A DNA stretch of 33,434 nt, taken from assembly GCA_963204785.1 (NCBI GenBank), contig CAUJHG010000083.1, positions 1 through 33,434 of the forward strand, read 5' to 3'. The first letter of the stretch is position 1, and every line of letters starts with the position of its first letter. The DNA comes from Pseudomonadota bacterium. Its GTDB lineage: Bacteria; Pseudomonadota; Gammaproteobacteria; Burkholderiales; Burkholderiaceae_E. A model generated the notes under the pieces. The model did no database searches, was not told where the DNA came from, and saw only the letters and a program-made list of their open reading frames with translations. This document shows positions 8,044 through 16,215 of the stretch, in pieces. Position numbers and translations under genes: made by a program.

Positions 8044-8856
8044 TCAGGACGGGAGCTGCTGCACCCGGTGCGTGGACGCCGGCGCCGGCCAGCCGGCCTC
8101 GTTCGCGACCCGCACGATCGCCTCGTTGGTGTCGAACCAGACCTGCCAGTAGTGATCGGTGTGCGTGTAGGGGCGCACCGCGATCTGCGGACCCTCGAGT
8201 CTGAAGTCCAGCAACGTGACCTCCGGCGCGGGATCGGCGGCCACGTTGGGGATCGCAGCCACCGCCGCCTTCAGCCGGGCGATCGCGTCCAGCGGATCGA
8301 CGCCGTTGGCCAGCTGTGCGATCCGGTCGACCCGGCGCACCGGCAGCGCGGAGAAATTCTGGATGTTGTCCGAGAAGAGCTTGTTGTTGCCGACGACGGT
8401 CATCACGTTGTCGGGCGTGACCAGCGTGGTGGCGAACAGGCCGATCTCGTGCACCGTGCCGACGACGCCGGCGCCGCTGATGAAGTCGCCGACCTTGAAC
8501 GGGCGCAGCACCAGCAGGAAGGCGCCGGCCGCGAAGTGCGCGAGCAGCCCGCTCCAGGCCACCCCGATCGCGACACCCGCGCCGGCGAGCATCGCCGCGA
8601 TCGAGGTGGTCTGGATGCCGAAGTAGCCCAGGATCCCCAGCACCAGCGCGATGTTCAGCGTCACCGCGACGATCGAGCCCATGTACTTGGTCAGCGTGGG
8701 ATCGACGTTGTTGCGGCCCATCGCGGTCTGGATCAGCGCGACCACCCGGCCGATCAGCCAGCGGCCGACGACCCAGAACGCGATTGCGGCGACCACCTTG
8801 ATCGCGAGCTCGGCGCCGGTGGTGGCGAGGAACTGCTGGACGTCTTCGATCTTCAT
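8044..8856 (-). CDS. Small-conductance mechanosensitive channel, MscS family
   Basis: A 270-residue inner-membrane channel that opens under membrane tension to release solutes in osmotic downshock. Three transmembrane segments lie at about 17-37, 58-80 and 86-116. The pore helix TM3 has the alternating small residues MLAGAGVAIGVAWSGLLAHF followed by AAGAFLLVLRPFKVGDFI, the strongest MscS signature. The usual LQG/LKG of TM3 is WSG here, a variant I associate with a subset of bacterial MscS proteins. The beta domain and alpha/beta C-terminal domain follow. Length is close to E. coli MscS (286). ATG at 8856 has GGGAG about 10 nt upstream. It appears monocistronic. Confidence 0.95.
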   Translation of the reverse strand: MKIEDVQQFLATTGAELAIKVVAAIAFWVVGRWLIGRVVALIQTAMGRNNVDPTLTKYMGSIVAVTLNIALVLGILGYFGIQTTSIAAMLAGAGVAIGVAWSGLLAHFAAGAFLLVLRPFKVGDFISGAGVVGTVHEIGLFATTLVTPDNVMTVVGNNKLFSDNIQNFSALPVRRVDRIAQLANGVDPLDAIARLKAAVAAIPNVAADPAPEVTLLDFRLEGPQIAVRPYTHTDHYWQVWFDTNEAIVRVANEAGWPAPASTHRVQQLPS

Positions 8857-8954
8857 TGCTCGTCAGCTCCCGTCATCTGTGGTCGGCCGTGCTCCGGGCG
8901 ACCCGCTCGATGCGGGACCGCCCGGTGGCCGGTGCGTCGCCCCGAAAATACCAC

Positions 8955-9839
8955 TCACGCGCCGATCGCACGCACCTGCGCCGCTCCGAAGGCTCCGCGC
9001 TGGTAGTCGTCGAAGGCCTGCCTGAGCTCGTCGGCGGTGTTCATCACGAAGGGCCCGTGCTGCGCGATCGGTTCACCCAGCGGCCGCCCCGCCACCAGCA
9101 GCACGCGCGCGTCCTCGTGCGCCTCGATCGCCACGCGGTCGCCGTCGTTGGCGAGGATCGCCATCTGCCGGTCGGCCACTTCCGTGCCGTCCACGCGGAC
9201 GCGGCCCCGGTAGGTGTAGGTGAACGCGTTGCACTCGGCAGCCACCACCTGCTCGAAGCGGCTGCCTGCCGGCAGGTGCAGGTCGAGCAGCAGCGGCTCG
9301 GTGTCCGGACGCTGCACCGCGCCCTGCGTGCCGTGGCTCTCCCCTGCGATCACACGCACGATCACGCCCTCGGGCGTCGTGAAGGACGGGATGGCCTGCG
9401 CCGGAATGTCGCGGTAGCTCGGCGCGCTCATCTTCGACTTCGCCGGCAGGTTCACCCAGAGCTGGAAGCCCTCCATCAGCCCTTCCTGCTGCTCCGGAAG
9501 CTCGGAGTGGATCAGTCCGCTGCCCGCGGTCATCCACTGCGCGCCGCCAGGACCCAGCAGTCCCTCGTTGCCCGCGCTGTCGCGGTGGCGCATCAGGCCG
9601 GCGATCATGTAGGTGACCGTCTCGAAGCCGCGGTGCGGATGATCCGGGAAGCCGCCGATGTAGTCGTCGGGGTTCTCGTTGCGGAAGGCGTCCAGCATCA
9701 GGAAGGGGTCCAGCCTGCGCTGCAGGTCGTGGGTGAGGACGCGGGTCAGGCGCACTCCGGCGCCGTCGGAGGTCGCGACGCCCTGCACGAGCCGCTCGAC
9801 GCGGCGCAGTCTCAGGCCTTCGGCGATCTGGGCTGACAT
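8955..9839 (-). CDS. Pirin family protein (quercetinase-like cupin)
   Basis: A 294-residue bicupin of the pirin family. The N-terminal cupin holds the metal ligands His67 and His69 (FPDHPHRGFET), His111 and Glu113 (GLIHSELP), so a metal-dependent dioxygenase such as quercetin 2,3-dioxygenase is chemically possible. Several bacterial pirins instead regulate pyruvate dehydrogenase or other partners. The C-terminal cupin (from about 190) lacks this ligand set, as usual. ATG at 9839 has an ideal CAGGAG 7 nt upstream. The gene is divergent from a LysR regulator across a 166-210 bp gap, the classic layout of a LysR protein and its target. Confidence 0.93.
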   Translation of the reverse strand: MSAQIAEGLRLRRVERLVQGVATSDGAGVRLTRVLTHDLQRRLDPFLMLDAFRNENPDDYIGGFPDHPHRGFETVTYMIAGLMRHRDSAGNEGLLGPGGAQWMTAGSGLIHSELPEQQEGLMEGFQLWVNLPAKSKMSAPSYRDIPAQAIPSFTTPEGVIVRVIAGESHGTQGAVQRPDTEPLLLDLHLPAGSRFEQVVAAECNAFTYTYRGRVRVDGTEVADRQMAILANDGDRVAIEAHEDARVLLVAGRPLGEPIAQHGPFVMNTADELRQAFDDYQRGAFGAAQVRAIGA

Positions 9840-9883
9840 GTCGATCTCCTGTTGTCCGGCGGCCGGGCTGCCCTGGGGCAGGT

Positions 9884-9893
9884 CGTCCGGACG
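9884..9893. promoter_or_regulatory. Palindrome in the pirin/LysR intergenic region
   Basis: CGTCCGGACG is a perfect 10-bp palindrome in the divergent promoter region. It sits just after another small inverted repeat, CTGCCC-tg-GGGCAG (9868-9881), and before TTCG-N9-CGAA (9908-9924). Any could be the LysR binding site, but short GC-rich palindromes are common by chance in this genome. Confidence 0.3.
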
Positions 9894-9993
9894 CTCGGTG
9901 GTGGTGATTCGATGCGCAGGCGAAGCGGCTTGCGCGTCTCCTGGATCGGAATTCTCCCGGTTCCATCGGCGGACAGGAAGCCAGCGTTCTGGA

Positions 9994-9999
9994 TATCAT
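9994..9999 (+). promoter_or_regulatory. Possible -10 element for the LysR gene
   Basis: TATCAT matches five of six -10 consensus positions. A start of transcription 7 nt downstream would fall on the GTG at 10006, which would give a leaderless message. The -35 region (CGGACA, 9969-9974, 19 bp spacing) is weak. Confidence 0.4.
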
Positions 10000-10005
10000 T
10001 GGTGC

Positions 10006-10980
10006 GTGGAGGGGACAATTCATTCCGGGCCTCAGCGTCCGCCAGCGCTGGTGCCGGACGCCGACGATCTGCTGCTGTTCGCGCGCGTGATGGAGGCGGG
10101 CAGCTTCTCGCGCGCCGCACAGCGCTGCGGGCTGCCACGCTCCACGGTGTCGCGCCGCATCGCTGCCCTGGAGTCGGCGCTGGGCGAGCGGCTCCTTGCC
10201 CGAACCACACGGCAACTGGCGATCACCGAGTTCGGCGAGCGCATCCTGGACCACGCGCGGCGGCTGCTCGAGGAGGTCGAGGCGGCGCACGCCCTCGCGC
10301 AGCACCGGCAGGCAGTGCCGCGCGGCACGCTGCGCCTTTCGCTGCCACCGGACTTCGACGCCGTGGACCTGCCCCGGCTGCTGACGGCCTTCCTCGCGGC
10401 CAACCCGGAGGTCGGGCTGGAGCTGGACCTGTCGCCGCGCCGGGTCGATCTCATCGCCGAGCGCTTCGACCTCGCGGTGCGGGTCGCCGCGCGGCTGCCC
10501 GACGACGCCACGCTGGTCGCGCGGCCGATCGCGGCGCTGAAGCACGGCCTTTACGCGAGCCCCGCCTACCTGGCGCGCGCCGGCAGTCCGGACGCGCCGG
10601 ACGGGCTCGACGGGCACGTCGGCCTGCGCCTGATCGGCAGTGGCGGCGAAGTCCAGCCCTGGCGGCTGGCCTGCGGGACGGCGCGCTGGGAGGGCCTGCC
10701 TGCCGGCCCGCTGGGCGCCAACTCCATCGGGCTGCTGCGCAAGCTGGCGCTCGGCGGGCTGGGCATTGCCGGGCTCTCCGAGCGGCAGGCGGCGCCGCTG
10801 GTGGCCGCGGGCCGGCTCGAGCGCGTGCTGCCGGACTGGGAGTTGCCCACGATGACCGTCTGGGGCGTGACTGCGGGCCGGCGCCTGCTGCCGATCCGCG
10901 TCACTGCCTTCCTGTCGATGCTGAGCGCAGCGCTCGACGATGCAAGCCTGCCGGGCCATCAAGGTCTGGCCGATCGATAA
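10006..10980 (+). CDS. LysR-type transcriptional regulator
   Basis: A LysR-type regulator. The N-terminal winged helix-turn-helix is clear: DDLLLFARVMEAGSFSRAA, then RSTVSRRIAALESALGERLL. The C-terminal effector-binding domain resembles those of regulators that end in a LLPIRVTAFLSML-type helix. The start is uncertain. GTG at 10006 (324 residues) lies 7 nt after a -10-like TATCAT; GTG at 10051 (309 residues) gives the more usual LysR N-terminus (PDADDLLLF). Neither has a well-placed Shine-Dalgarno, although GGAGGGG occurs at 10008-10014. It is divergent from pirin and only 19 bp upstream of the glutathione-reductase-like gene, so both are plausible targets. Confidence 0.92.
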   Translation: MEGTIHSGPQRPPALVPDADDLLLFARVMEAGSFSRAAQRCGLPRSTVSRRIAALESALGERLLARTTRQLAITEFGERILDHARRLLEEVEAAHALAQHRQAVPRGTLRLSLPPDFDAVDLPRLLTAFLAANPEVGLELDLSPRRVDLIAERFDLAVRVAARLPDDATLVARPIAALKHGLYASPAYLARAGSPDAPDGLDGHVGLRLIGSGGEVQPWRLACGTARWEGLPAGPLGANSIGLLRKLALGGLGIAGLSERQAAPLVAAGRLERVLPDWELPTMTVWGVTAGRRLLPIRVTAFLSMLSAALDDASLPGHQGLADR

Positions 10981-10999
10981 TCTCCAGGGGAATCCGAAG

Positions 11000-12355
11000 A
11001 TGTCCGACACATCCTGCGACCTGTTCGTCATCGGCGGGGGTTCCGGTGGCGTGCGCGCAGCCCGCATCGCTGCCGGCCATGGCGCTCGGGTGGCGCTGGC
11101 CGAGGAGTACCGGTATGGCGGCACCTGCGTGATCCGCGGCTGCGTGCCGAAGAAGCTGCTGGTGCTTGCCAGCAGGCTCGCCGACGAGTTCGGACGCGCG
11201 CCGGCCTACGGCTGGACGCTGGGTGATGCCCGCTTCGACTGGCGCGCCCTGCGCGAGGCGAAGGATCGCGAGATCGCGCGGCTCGAGGGCATCTACAGGA
11301 ACAACCTGGTGGCTTCCGGCGTCCGGGTGTTCGAGTCGCGGGCGGTGCTCGAGGCGCCGGACACGGTGCGCCTGCTGGCGACTGGCGAGACCGTGCGCGC
11401 CGAGCGCATTCTGATCGCCACGGGCGGGGTGCCGATGCGGCCGGACATCCCGGGTGCGGAACTGGCGATCACCTCCGACGACGTGTTCGACCTGCCGGAA
11501 CTCCCGAAGCGGATGATCATCGAGGGCGGGGGCTTCATCGCGGTGGAGTTCGCCTGCCTGCTGAAGCGGCTGGGTGTCCAGGTCACGCTCTTCTACCGCG
11601 GCGAGCTGATCCTGCGCGGCTTCGACGACGATCTGCGCCGCCACCTGGACGCCGCGATGCGCGAGGACGGCATCGAGATCCGCACGCGGACCACGATCAC
11701 TGCGATCGAACGCGACGGCGCCGCCTATCGCGTCAGCGACGACCGGGGTTCGAGCACCGGAACCGACCTGGTGATGCTCGCCACCGGGCGGGTGCCGAAC
11801 GTGCACGGTCTCGGCCTGGAGCGCGCGGGCGTCGAAGTCGGCGCCGACGGTGCGATCCGGGTGGGCGAGGACTCGCGCACCAGCGTGCGCCGGATCTGGG
11901 CGGTGGGCGACGTGACCGGTCGGGTCGCGCTGACCCCGGTGGCGATCCGCGAAGGTCACGCGTTCGCCGACACCGAGTTCGGCGGCAGGCCCTGGCACTG
12001 CGATCATCGCGATGTCCCGGTCGCGGTCTTCGCCACGCCCGAGATCGGGACGGTCGGCCTCACCGAGGCGCAGGCGCGCGAGCGCCACGCGAACATCGAC
12101 ATCTACCGCAGCAGCTTCCGGCCGATGAGCAACGTCCTCGAGGCCGATGCGAAGCGGATGCTGGTCAAGCTGGTCGTCGAGCGCGACACCGATCGGGTGC
12201 TCGGCGTGCACCTGTGCGGGCCGGATGCCGCGGAGATGATCCAGCTTGCGGCGATCCCGCTGAAGATGGGCGCCACCAAGCGCCAGTTCGACCAGACCGT
12301 GGCGGTGCACCCGAGCGCTGCCGAGGAGCTGGTCACGATGCGGACTCCGGCATGA
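11000..12355 (+). CDS. gor: Glutathione-disulfide reductase-like flavoprotein
   Basis: A 451-residue class I pyridine nucleotide-disulfide oxidoreductase. In order: FAD-binding LFVIGGGSGGVRAARIAA, the redox-active pair Cys43/Cys48 in GGTCVIRGCVPKK, the NAD(P)H fold with GGGFIAVEFA and FYRGELILRGFDDDLRR (basic residues favour NADPH), the second FAD motif IWAVGDVTGR, and the C-terminal dimer domain with the His-Pro...Glu pair in AVHPSAAEELVTM. The GGTCVIRGCVPKK form is typical of proteobacterial/plant-type glutathione reductase, which reduces GSSG with NADPH. AGGGG lies about 10 nt before the ATG at 11000. It follows the LysR gene by 19 bp and overlaps the patatin start by 4 bp (ATGA). Confidence 0.92.
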   Translation: MSDTSCDLFVIGGGSGGVRAARIAAGHGARVALAEEYRYGGTCVIRGCVPKKLLVLASRLADEFGRAPAYGWTLGDARFDWRALREAKDREIARLEGIYRNNLVASGVRVFESRAVLEAPDTVRLLATGETVRAERILIATGGVPMRPDIPGAELAITSDDVFDLPELPKRMIIEGGGFIAVEFACLLKRLGVQVTLFYRGELILRGFDDDLRRHLDAAMREDGIEIRTRTTITAIERDGAAYRVSDDRGSSTGTDLVMLATGRVPNVHGLGLERAGVEVGADGAIRVGEDSRTSVRRIWAVGDVTGRVALTPVAIREGHAFADTEFGGRPWHCDHRDVPVAVFATPEIGTVGLTEAQARERHANIDIYRSSFRPMSNVLEADAKRMLVKLVVERDTDRVLGVHLCGPDAAEMIQLAAIPLKMGATKRQFDQTVAVHPSAAEELVTMRTPA

Positions 12356-13407
12356 GCACGACCAGGCGAAATGGCAGCACCTCCGCGCGCCGGCAATCCG
12401 CCGGCACGGCCGCACCGCGCAGGCGAGGGCCGCCGAGCGTCAACCTCGCGCTGCAGGGGGGCGGATCCCACGGCGCCTTCACCTGGGGCGTGCTCGACCG
12501 GCTGCTCGAGGACGGCCGACTGTCCTTCGAGGGCGTGTCGGGGGCGAGCGCGGGTGCGATCAACGCCGCGGTGCTCGCGCACGGATGGGCGCAGGGCGAA
12601 CGTGACGGCGCCCGCGAGGCGCTCGAGCGTTTCTGGGGCGCCGTCGGCAGCAACGGCAGCACCTTCGGTACCGCGCTGCTCGGGCCCTGGGCGGACTGGC
12701 TCGCGCGCACCTTCTCGCCCTACCAGTTCAACCCGGTCAACCTGAATCCGCTGCGCACCATCCTCGAGCAGCACGTGGACTTCGAGCGGCTGCGCCAGGC
12801 CAGCCCGATGCAGCTCTTCGTCGCCGCCACCCGGGTGCGCACCGGCCAGATCCGCGTCTTCCGCGCCAAGGAGATCAGCGCCGACGTGCTGCTGGCCTCG
12901 GCCTGCCTGCCCACGGTATTCCAGGCGGTGGAGATCGAGGGGGAAGCCTACTGGGACGGCGGTTTCGTCGCCGACCCGCCGCTGTTCCCCTTCTTCTACG
13001 AGTGCCGCACCTGCGACCTGCTGCTGGTGATGGTCAATCCTCTGGAGCGCTCGAAGCTCCCACGGCGACCCGGCGCGATCCAGGACCGCCTCCACGAGAT
13101 CACCTCCAACGCCGCGCTGGTCGCCGAGATGCGTGCGATCTCCTTCGTGCAGAAGCTCCTGCGCGAGGACTGGCTCGAGCAGGGGCGGCGCAGCCAGCTC
13201 AAGGACGTCCTGATGCACGTGATCCGTGCAGACGATGCGCTTCCGGATCTGGGCGCCGGCAGCAAGTCGAACACCACGACCTCTTTCCTGCGCGAGCTGC
13301 GCCGGCGCGGCCGCGAGGCTGCCGACGTCTGGCTGGATACGCACTTCGCCTGCGTGGGTCGATGCGACTCGGTCGACGTGCGCGCCACCTTCCTGGCGCA
13401 TGAGTGA
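12352..13407 (+). CDS. Patatin-like phospholipase
   Basis: A 351-residue patatin-domain lipid hydrolase with a Ser-Asp dyad. Key elements: the oxyanion glycine run NLALQGGGSHGAF at about 31-43, the nucleophile elbow GASAG with Ser66 in GVSGASAGAINAA, and Asp202 in YWDGGFVADPP. These are the family's complete catalytic parts, so it should be active on phospholipids or other acyl lipids. The first 28 residues are basic and Ser/Thr-rich with no clear signal peptide, which suggests a cytoplasmic enzyme. The start ATG overlaps the reductase stop (ATGA), and its end overlaps the next small gene by 8 bp, so the genes form one operon. Substrate unknown. Confidence 0.93.
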   Translation: MSTTRRNGSTSARRQSAGTAAPRRRGPPSVNLALQGGGSHGAFTWGVLDRLLEDGRLSFEGVSGASAGAINAAVLAHGWAQGERDGAREALERFWGAVGSNGSTFGTALLGPWADWLARTFSPYQFNPVNLNPLRTILEQHVDFERLRQASPMQLFVAATRVRTGQIRVFRAKEISADVLLASACLPTVFQAVEIEGEAYWDGGFVADPPLFPFFYECRTCDLLLVMVNPLERSKLPRRPGAIQDRLHEITSNAALVAEMRAISFVQKLLREDWLEQGRRSQLKDVLMHVIRADDALPDLGAGSKSNTTTSFLRELRRRGREAADVWLDTHFACVGRCDSVDVRATFLAHE

Positions 13408-13855
13408 GTCACTGGCCCGACGAGCCAGTGCTTCGGCGATGGTGCGCGCCCTGGCGCTTGCGCTGGGGATCGGCTTCGCGCTCGCCTGCCCGGCGGCGCC
13501 CCCGGTTGCGCCCGGAGAGCCGTCGGCGCAACCCGCCCCGGATGCGGCGAGGATCGAGCTGCGCTACCAGGGCGAGCGCGCGGCCTGCGCGCTGCTGCCC
13601 GCAGGCGAGGAACGCGACACCTGCCTGCGCGAGGCAGCGGCGGCGCGTGCCGAGGCGCTGCGCGGCCGCCTCGACTCCGGGGCCGCCGACTACGACGCGA
13701 ACGCGGTCGCGCGCTGCGAGGCGCTGCAAGGCGACCTGCGCCGCGACTGCATCTCCCGGATGCGCGGCGCCGGCAGCGTCAGTGGCAGCGTCGAGGGTGG
13801 CGGGCTGCTGCGCGAATACCGGACCCGGGAGCTGGGCCCGGACCCGGGGCGCTGA
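13400..13855 (+). CDS. Small secreted protein of unknown function, four cysteines
   Basis: A 151-residue protein I recognise only as a type of uncharacterised exported protein seen in betaproteobacteria. A hydrophobic stretch VRALALALGIGFALAC looks like a signal sequence; the Cys at its end could be a lipobox (ALAC), but the motif is poor. The mature part has Cys residues in GERAACALLP, RDTCLREAAAARAEA, VARCEALQ and RRDCISRMRG, likely two disulfides, then a Gly/Ser-rich tail GSVSGSVEGGGLLREYRTREL. The ATG at 13400 overlaps the patatin gene by 8 bp; ATG at 13439 would give a cleaner signal peptide and may be the true start. It converges with the acyl-CoA synthetase with 1 bp between stops. Confidence 0.75.
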   Translation: MSESLARRASASAMVRALALALGIGFALACPAAPPVAPGEPSAQPAPDAARIELRYQGERAACALLPAGEERDTCLREAAAARAEALRGRLDSGAADYDANAVARCEALQGDLRRDCISRMRGAGSVSGSVEGGGLLREYRTRELGPDPGR

Positions 13856-13856
13856 T

Positions 13857-15401
13857 TCAGACGATCTTCGTCTGGTGGCCGGCCCAGTACCGGTCCTTGA
13901 GCAACCGCTTGTAGAGCTTGCCGGTCGCGTGACGCGGCAGTTCCGCTTCGAAGTCCACCGATTTCGGGCACTTGATCGGCGACAGGTGCTCGCGACAGAA
14001 GGCGATCAGCTCCTCCTCGAGTTCCGGACCTGCGTCGGCCATGTCGCGCGGCTGCACCACCGCCTTGACTTCCTCGCCGAACTCCTCATTCGGCACGCCC
14101 AGCACCGCGCAGTCGGCAACCTTCGGGTGGGTGATCAGCACGTTCTCGGCCTCCTGCGGGTAGATGTTCACCCCGCCGGAGATGATCATGTAGGCCTTGC
14201 GGTCGGTCAGGTACAGGAAGCCCTCGGCATCGACGTAGCCGACGTCGCCCAGCGTCGTCCAGCCCTTCGCGTTGGTCGAACCGCGGGTCTTCTCGGGGTC
14301 GTTGTGGTAGGCGAAGGGGCGCCCTTCGGCGAAGTAGACGGTGCCGATCTGGCCCACCGGCAGCTCCTCGCCGGTCTCGTCGTCGCAGATCTTGAGCTTG
14401 CCGATCACCGCGCGCCCCACCGTGCCCTTGTGGGTCAGCCAGCTCGCCGAGTCGACCATGGTCATGCCGTTGCCTTCGGTGCCCGCGTAGTACTCCCAGA
14501 TGATCGGGCCCCACCAGGCGATCATCTGCTCCTTCACCGGCACCGGGCAGGGCGCGGCCGCGTGGATCGCGCACTGCAGGCTGGACAGGTCGTACCTGCG
14601 GCGCACCTCCTCGGGAAGCTTCAGCATCCGCACGAACATCGTCGGCACCAGCTGCGAGTGGGTGATCCGGTACTTCTCGACCAGCTTCAGGTACTCCTCG
14701 GGGTCGAAGTGCTCCATCATCACGACGGTGCCGCCCAGGCGCTGGACGGTCATCGTGAAGCGCAGCGGGGCGGCGTGGTAGAGCGGCGCCGGCGACAGGT
14801 AGATGCTGTCCGGCGTGAGCCGATACAGGGCGCGCGAGACCTCGATCAGCGGGTTGGTGGCGTCGATCGCCGGGGAGTCCGGCGGCACGAAGACGCCCTT
14901 GGGCCGGCCCGTGGTGCCGCTGGAGTAGAGCATGTCGGTACCGGCGGACTCGTCGGGGATCCGCGCGACCGGCTGGCGCGCCACGGCCTCTTCCCAGGAG
15001 CCGAAGCCCTCCGCGGTGCCGTCGATCATCAGCCAGTGCCGGATGCCCTGGGCTTCGCCGCGCAGCTGGGTCGCGGTCTTCTCGAGGGCCTTCGAGCTGA
15101 CCACCAGCTTGGCGCCGCAGTCGGCGGCGATGTACGCCGCCTCGGCCGAGGTGAGGCGGGTGCTCATCGCGGTGTAGATGATCCCGGAGCGCTGGGCGCC
15201 CCAGCACAGCTCGAAGTAGCGCGGATGGTTCTCGAGCAGGATCGCGATGCGGTCGCCCGCCACCAGGCCGAGCGAGCGGAACAGCTGCGCCACCTGGTTG
15301 GACCGGTCGTCCAGCTCGCGGAAGGTGATGGCCTGGCCTGTGCCCGCGCAGATCAGCGCGGGCTTGTCCGGCGTGGACTGGGCGTAAACGTACGGATGCA
15401 C
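13857..15401 (-). CDS. Acyl-CoA synthetase (long-chain fatty acid-CoA ligase type)
   Basis: A 514-residue ANL-superfamily acid-CoA ligase. Visible are the P-loop LYSSGTTGRPKGV, the YYAGTEGNGMT adenine-binding segment, TLGDVGYVDAEGFLYLTDR, the hinge KAYMIISGGVNIYPQEAE and the catalytic Lys in PRHATGKLYKRLLKDRYW. The N-terminus MHPYVYAQSTPDKPALI resembles the FadD4-like acyl-CoA synthetases found across actinobacteria and proteobacteria. GTG at 15401 has a good AAGGAG about 8 nt upstream. A perfect inverted repeat (15419-15436) lies in the leader. The gene differs clearly from the other acyl-CoA synthetase in this window (6363-7910), so the pair is not a recent duplication. Confidence 0.93.
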   Translation of the reverse strand: MHPYVYAQSTPDKPALICAGTGQAITFRELDDRSNQVAQLFRSLGLVAGDRIAILLENHPRYFELCWGAQRSGIIYTAMSTRLTSAEAAYIAADCGAKLVVSSKALEKTATQLRGEAQGIRHWLMIDGTAEGFGSWEEAVARQPVARIPDESAGTDMLYSSGTTGRPKGVFVPPDSPAIDATNPLIEVSRALYRLTPDSIYLSPAPLYHAAPLRFTMTVQRLGGTVVMMEHFDPEEYLKLVEKYRITHSQLVPTMFVRMLKLPEEVRRRYDLSSLQCAIHAAAPCPVPVKEQMIAWWGPIIWEYYAGTEGNGMTMVDSASWLTHKGTVGRAVIGKLKICDDETGEELPVGQIGTVYFAEGRPFAYHNDPEKTRGSTNAKGWTTLGDVGYVDAEGFLYLTDRKAYMIISGGVNIYPQEAENVLITHPKVADCAVLGVPNEEFGEEVKAVVQPRDMADAGPELEEELIAFCREHLSPIKCPKSVDFEAELPRHATGKLYKRLLKDRYWAGHQTKIV

Positions 15402-15418
15402 TCTCTCGTCTCCTTTCT

Positions 15419-15436
15419 CGATGGATCACGCCATCG
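15419..15436. promoter_or_regulatory. Inverted repeat in the leader of the acyl-CoA synthetase
   Basis: CGATGG and CCATCG flank a 6-bp spacer, 18 bp upstream of the GTG start. A weak -10 (minus strand TATCCT, 15441-15446) would place the transcription start in the repeat, a typical repressor position. An operator role, for instance for a TetR-type fatty-acid regulator, is only an inference. Confidence 0.35.
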
Positions 15437-15455
15437 AACGAGGATACAACAGCGC

Positions 15456-15471
15456 GCACGGCCTCCCGTGC
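15456..15471 (-). terminator. Possible terminator downstream of the GST operon
   Basis: A 6-bp stem (GCACGG/CCGTGC) with a 4-nt loop. Reading the minus strand it is followed by GCGCTGTTGT, a weak T-rich run. It sits between the GST stop (15559) and the acyl-CoA synthetase start. The stem is short, so this is tentative. Confidence 0.3.
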
Positions 15472-15558
15472 CGGGGTGAGGCCGCTTTCGCGGGGCTGGC
15501 CCGCCCGCGTGCTGGATCCCGCGTCCGCGCCGATGCGCGCGGCCCGCGGGGCGCCCGT

Positions 15559-16215
15559 TCAGTCCGGCTTGTAGGTGTGTAGCGGCAGGCGTTCGCGCTC
15601 GAGCGCCGCGGCCACCGCCGGCGTCTCGGCGAGGCGCTCCACCCAGGCCTTGTAGGCGGGCAGCGAGGCCGGATCGATCTTCGCCATTCCACCCCAGCGC
15701 AGCAGGGTCAGCGCGTAGGCGTCCACCGCGCCGACGCGCTCGCCGAACAGCCAGGGCGAGCCCTTTTCGATCATCGACTGGATCCGCTCCAGGTAGCCGC
15801 GGTAGCTCGCCGCGTTGAAGCGCCGCAGCTCGGCGTGACTCAGCTCGCCTTCGGCGAACTTGTGCGGCATGAACACGTGGGTGAAGGTCGGGTGGACCGT
15901 GCTGTTCATCCAGGCCATCGCCGACATCGCCTGCGCGCGCGCCCACGGCTCCGAGGGCAGGATTCCCGCATCCGGGTGGCAGCGGTCGAGCCAGTCGCAG
16001 ATCGCGACCACCTGCGTGAGCGGCCTGCCGTCGACGACCAGCAGCGGGACCTGGCCGTCGGGGTTCAGCGCCAGGTACTCGGGCGTCTGGTGCTCGCCCT
16101 TGTGCAGCTTGACGAGCCTGGGGGTGAAGTCCTGTCCGGTCGCGGTCTTCACGAGCTCCAGCGCGACGTGCGGCACGAAGGAGCAGGCGCCTGGGGCGAA
16201 GTGCAGTTCGTTCAT
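15559..16215 (-). CDS. Glutathione S-transferase, beta-class-like
   Basis: A 218-residue GST. The N-terminal thioredoxin fold opens with HFAPGACSFVPHVALE; Cys11 in PGACS is the beta-class catalytic cysteine. The cis-Pro turn is in NPDGQVPLLVV, followed by DGRPLTQVVAICDWLD for glutathione binding. The all-helical C-terminal domain includes GERVGAVDAYALTLLRW, a good match to the N-capping box and hydrophobic staple region. It would conjugate glutathione to electrophiles or act as a thiol transferase. ATG at 16215 has AGGAGG 7 nt upstream and overlaps the stop of the truncated hydrolase (ATGA). It is the last gene of the long minus-strand run. Confidence 0.93.
   Translation of the reverse strand: MNELHFAPGACSFVPHVALELVKTATGQDFTPRLVKLHKGEHQTPEYLALNPDGQVPLLVVDGRPLTQVVAICDWLDRCHPDAGILPSEPWARAQAMSAMAWMNSTVHPTFTHVFMPHKFAEGELSHAELRRFNAASYRGYLERIQSMIEKGSPWLFGERVGAVDAYALTLLRWGGMAKIDPASLPAYKAWVERLAETPAVAAALERERLPLHTYKPD

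Noticed and set aside
6363..15401. The two acyl-CoA synthetases as a tandem duplication or composite element
   Set aside because: They differ throughout, including the P-loop (SGTTGMPKG versus SGTTGRPKG) and N-termini, are 6 kb apart, and no repeats or transposase flank them.
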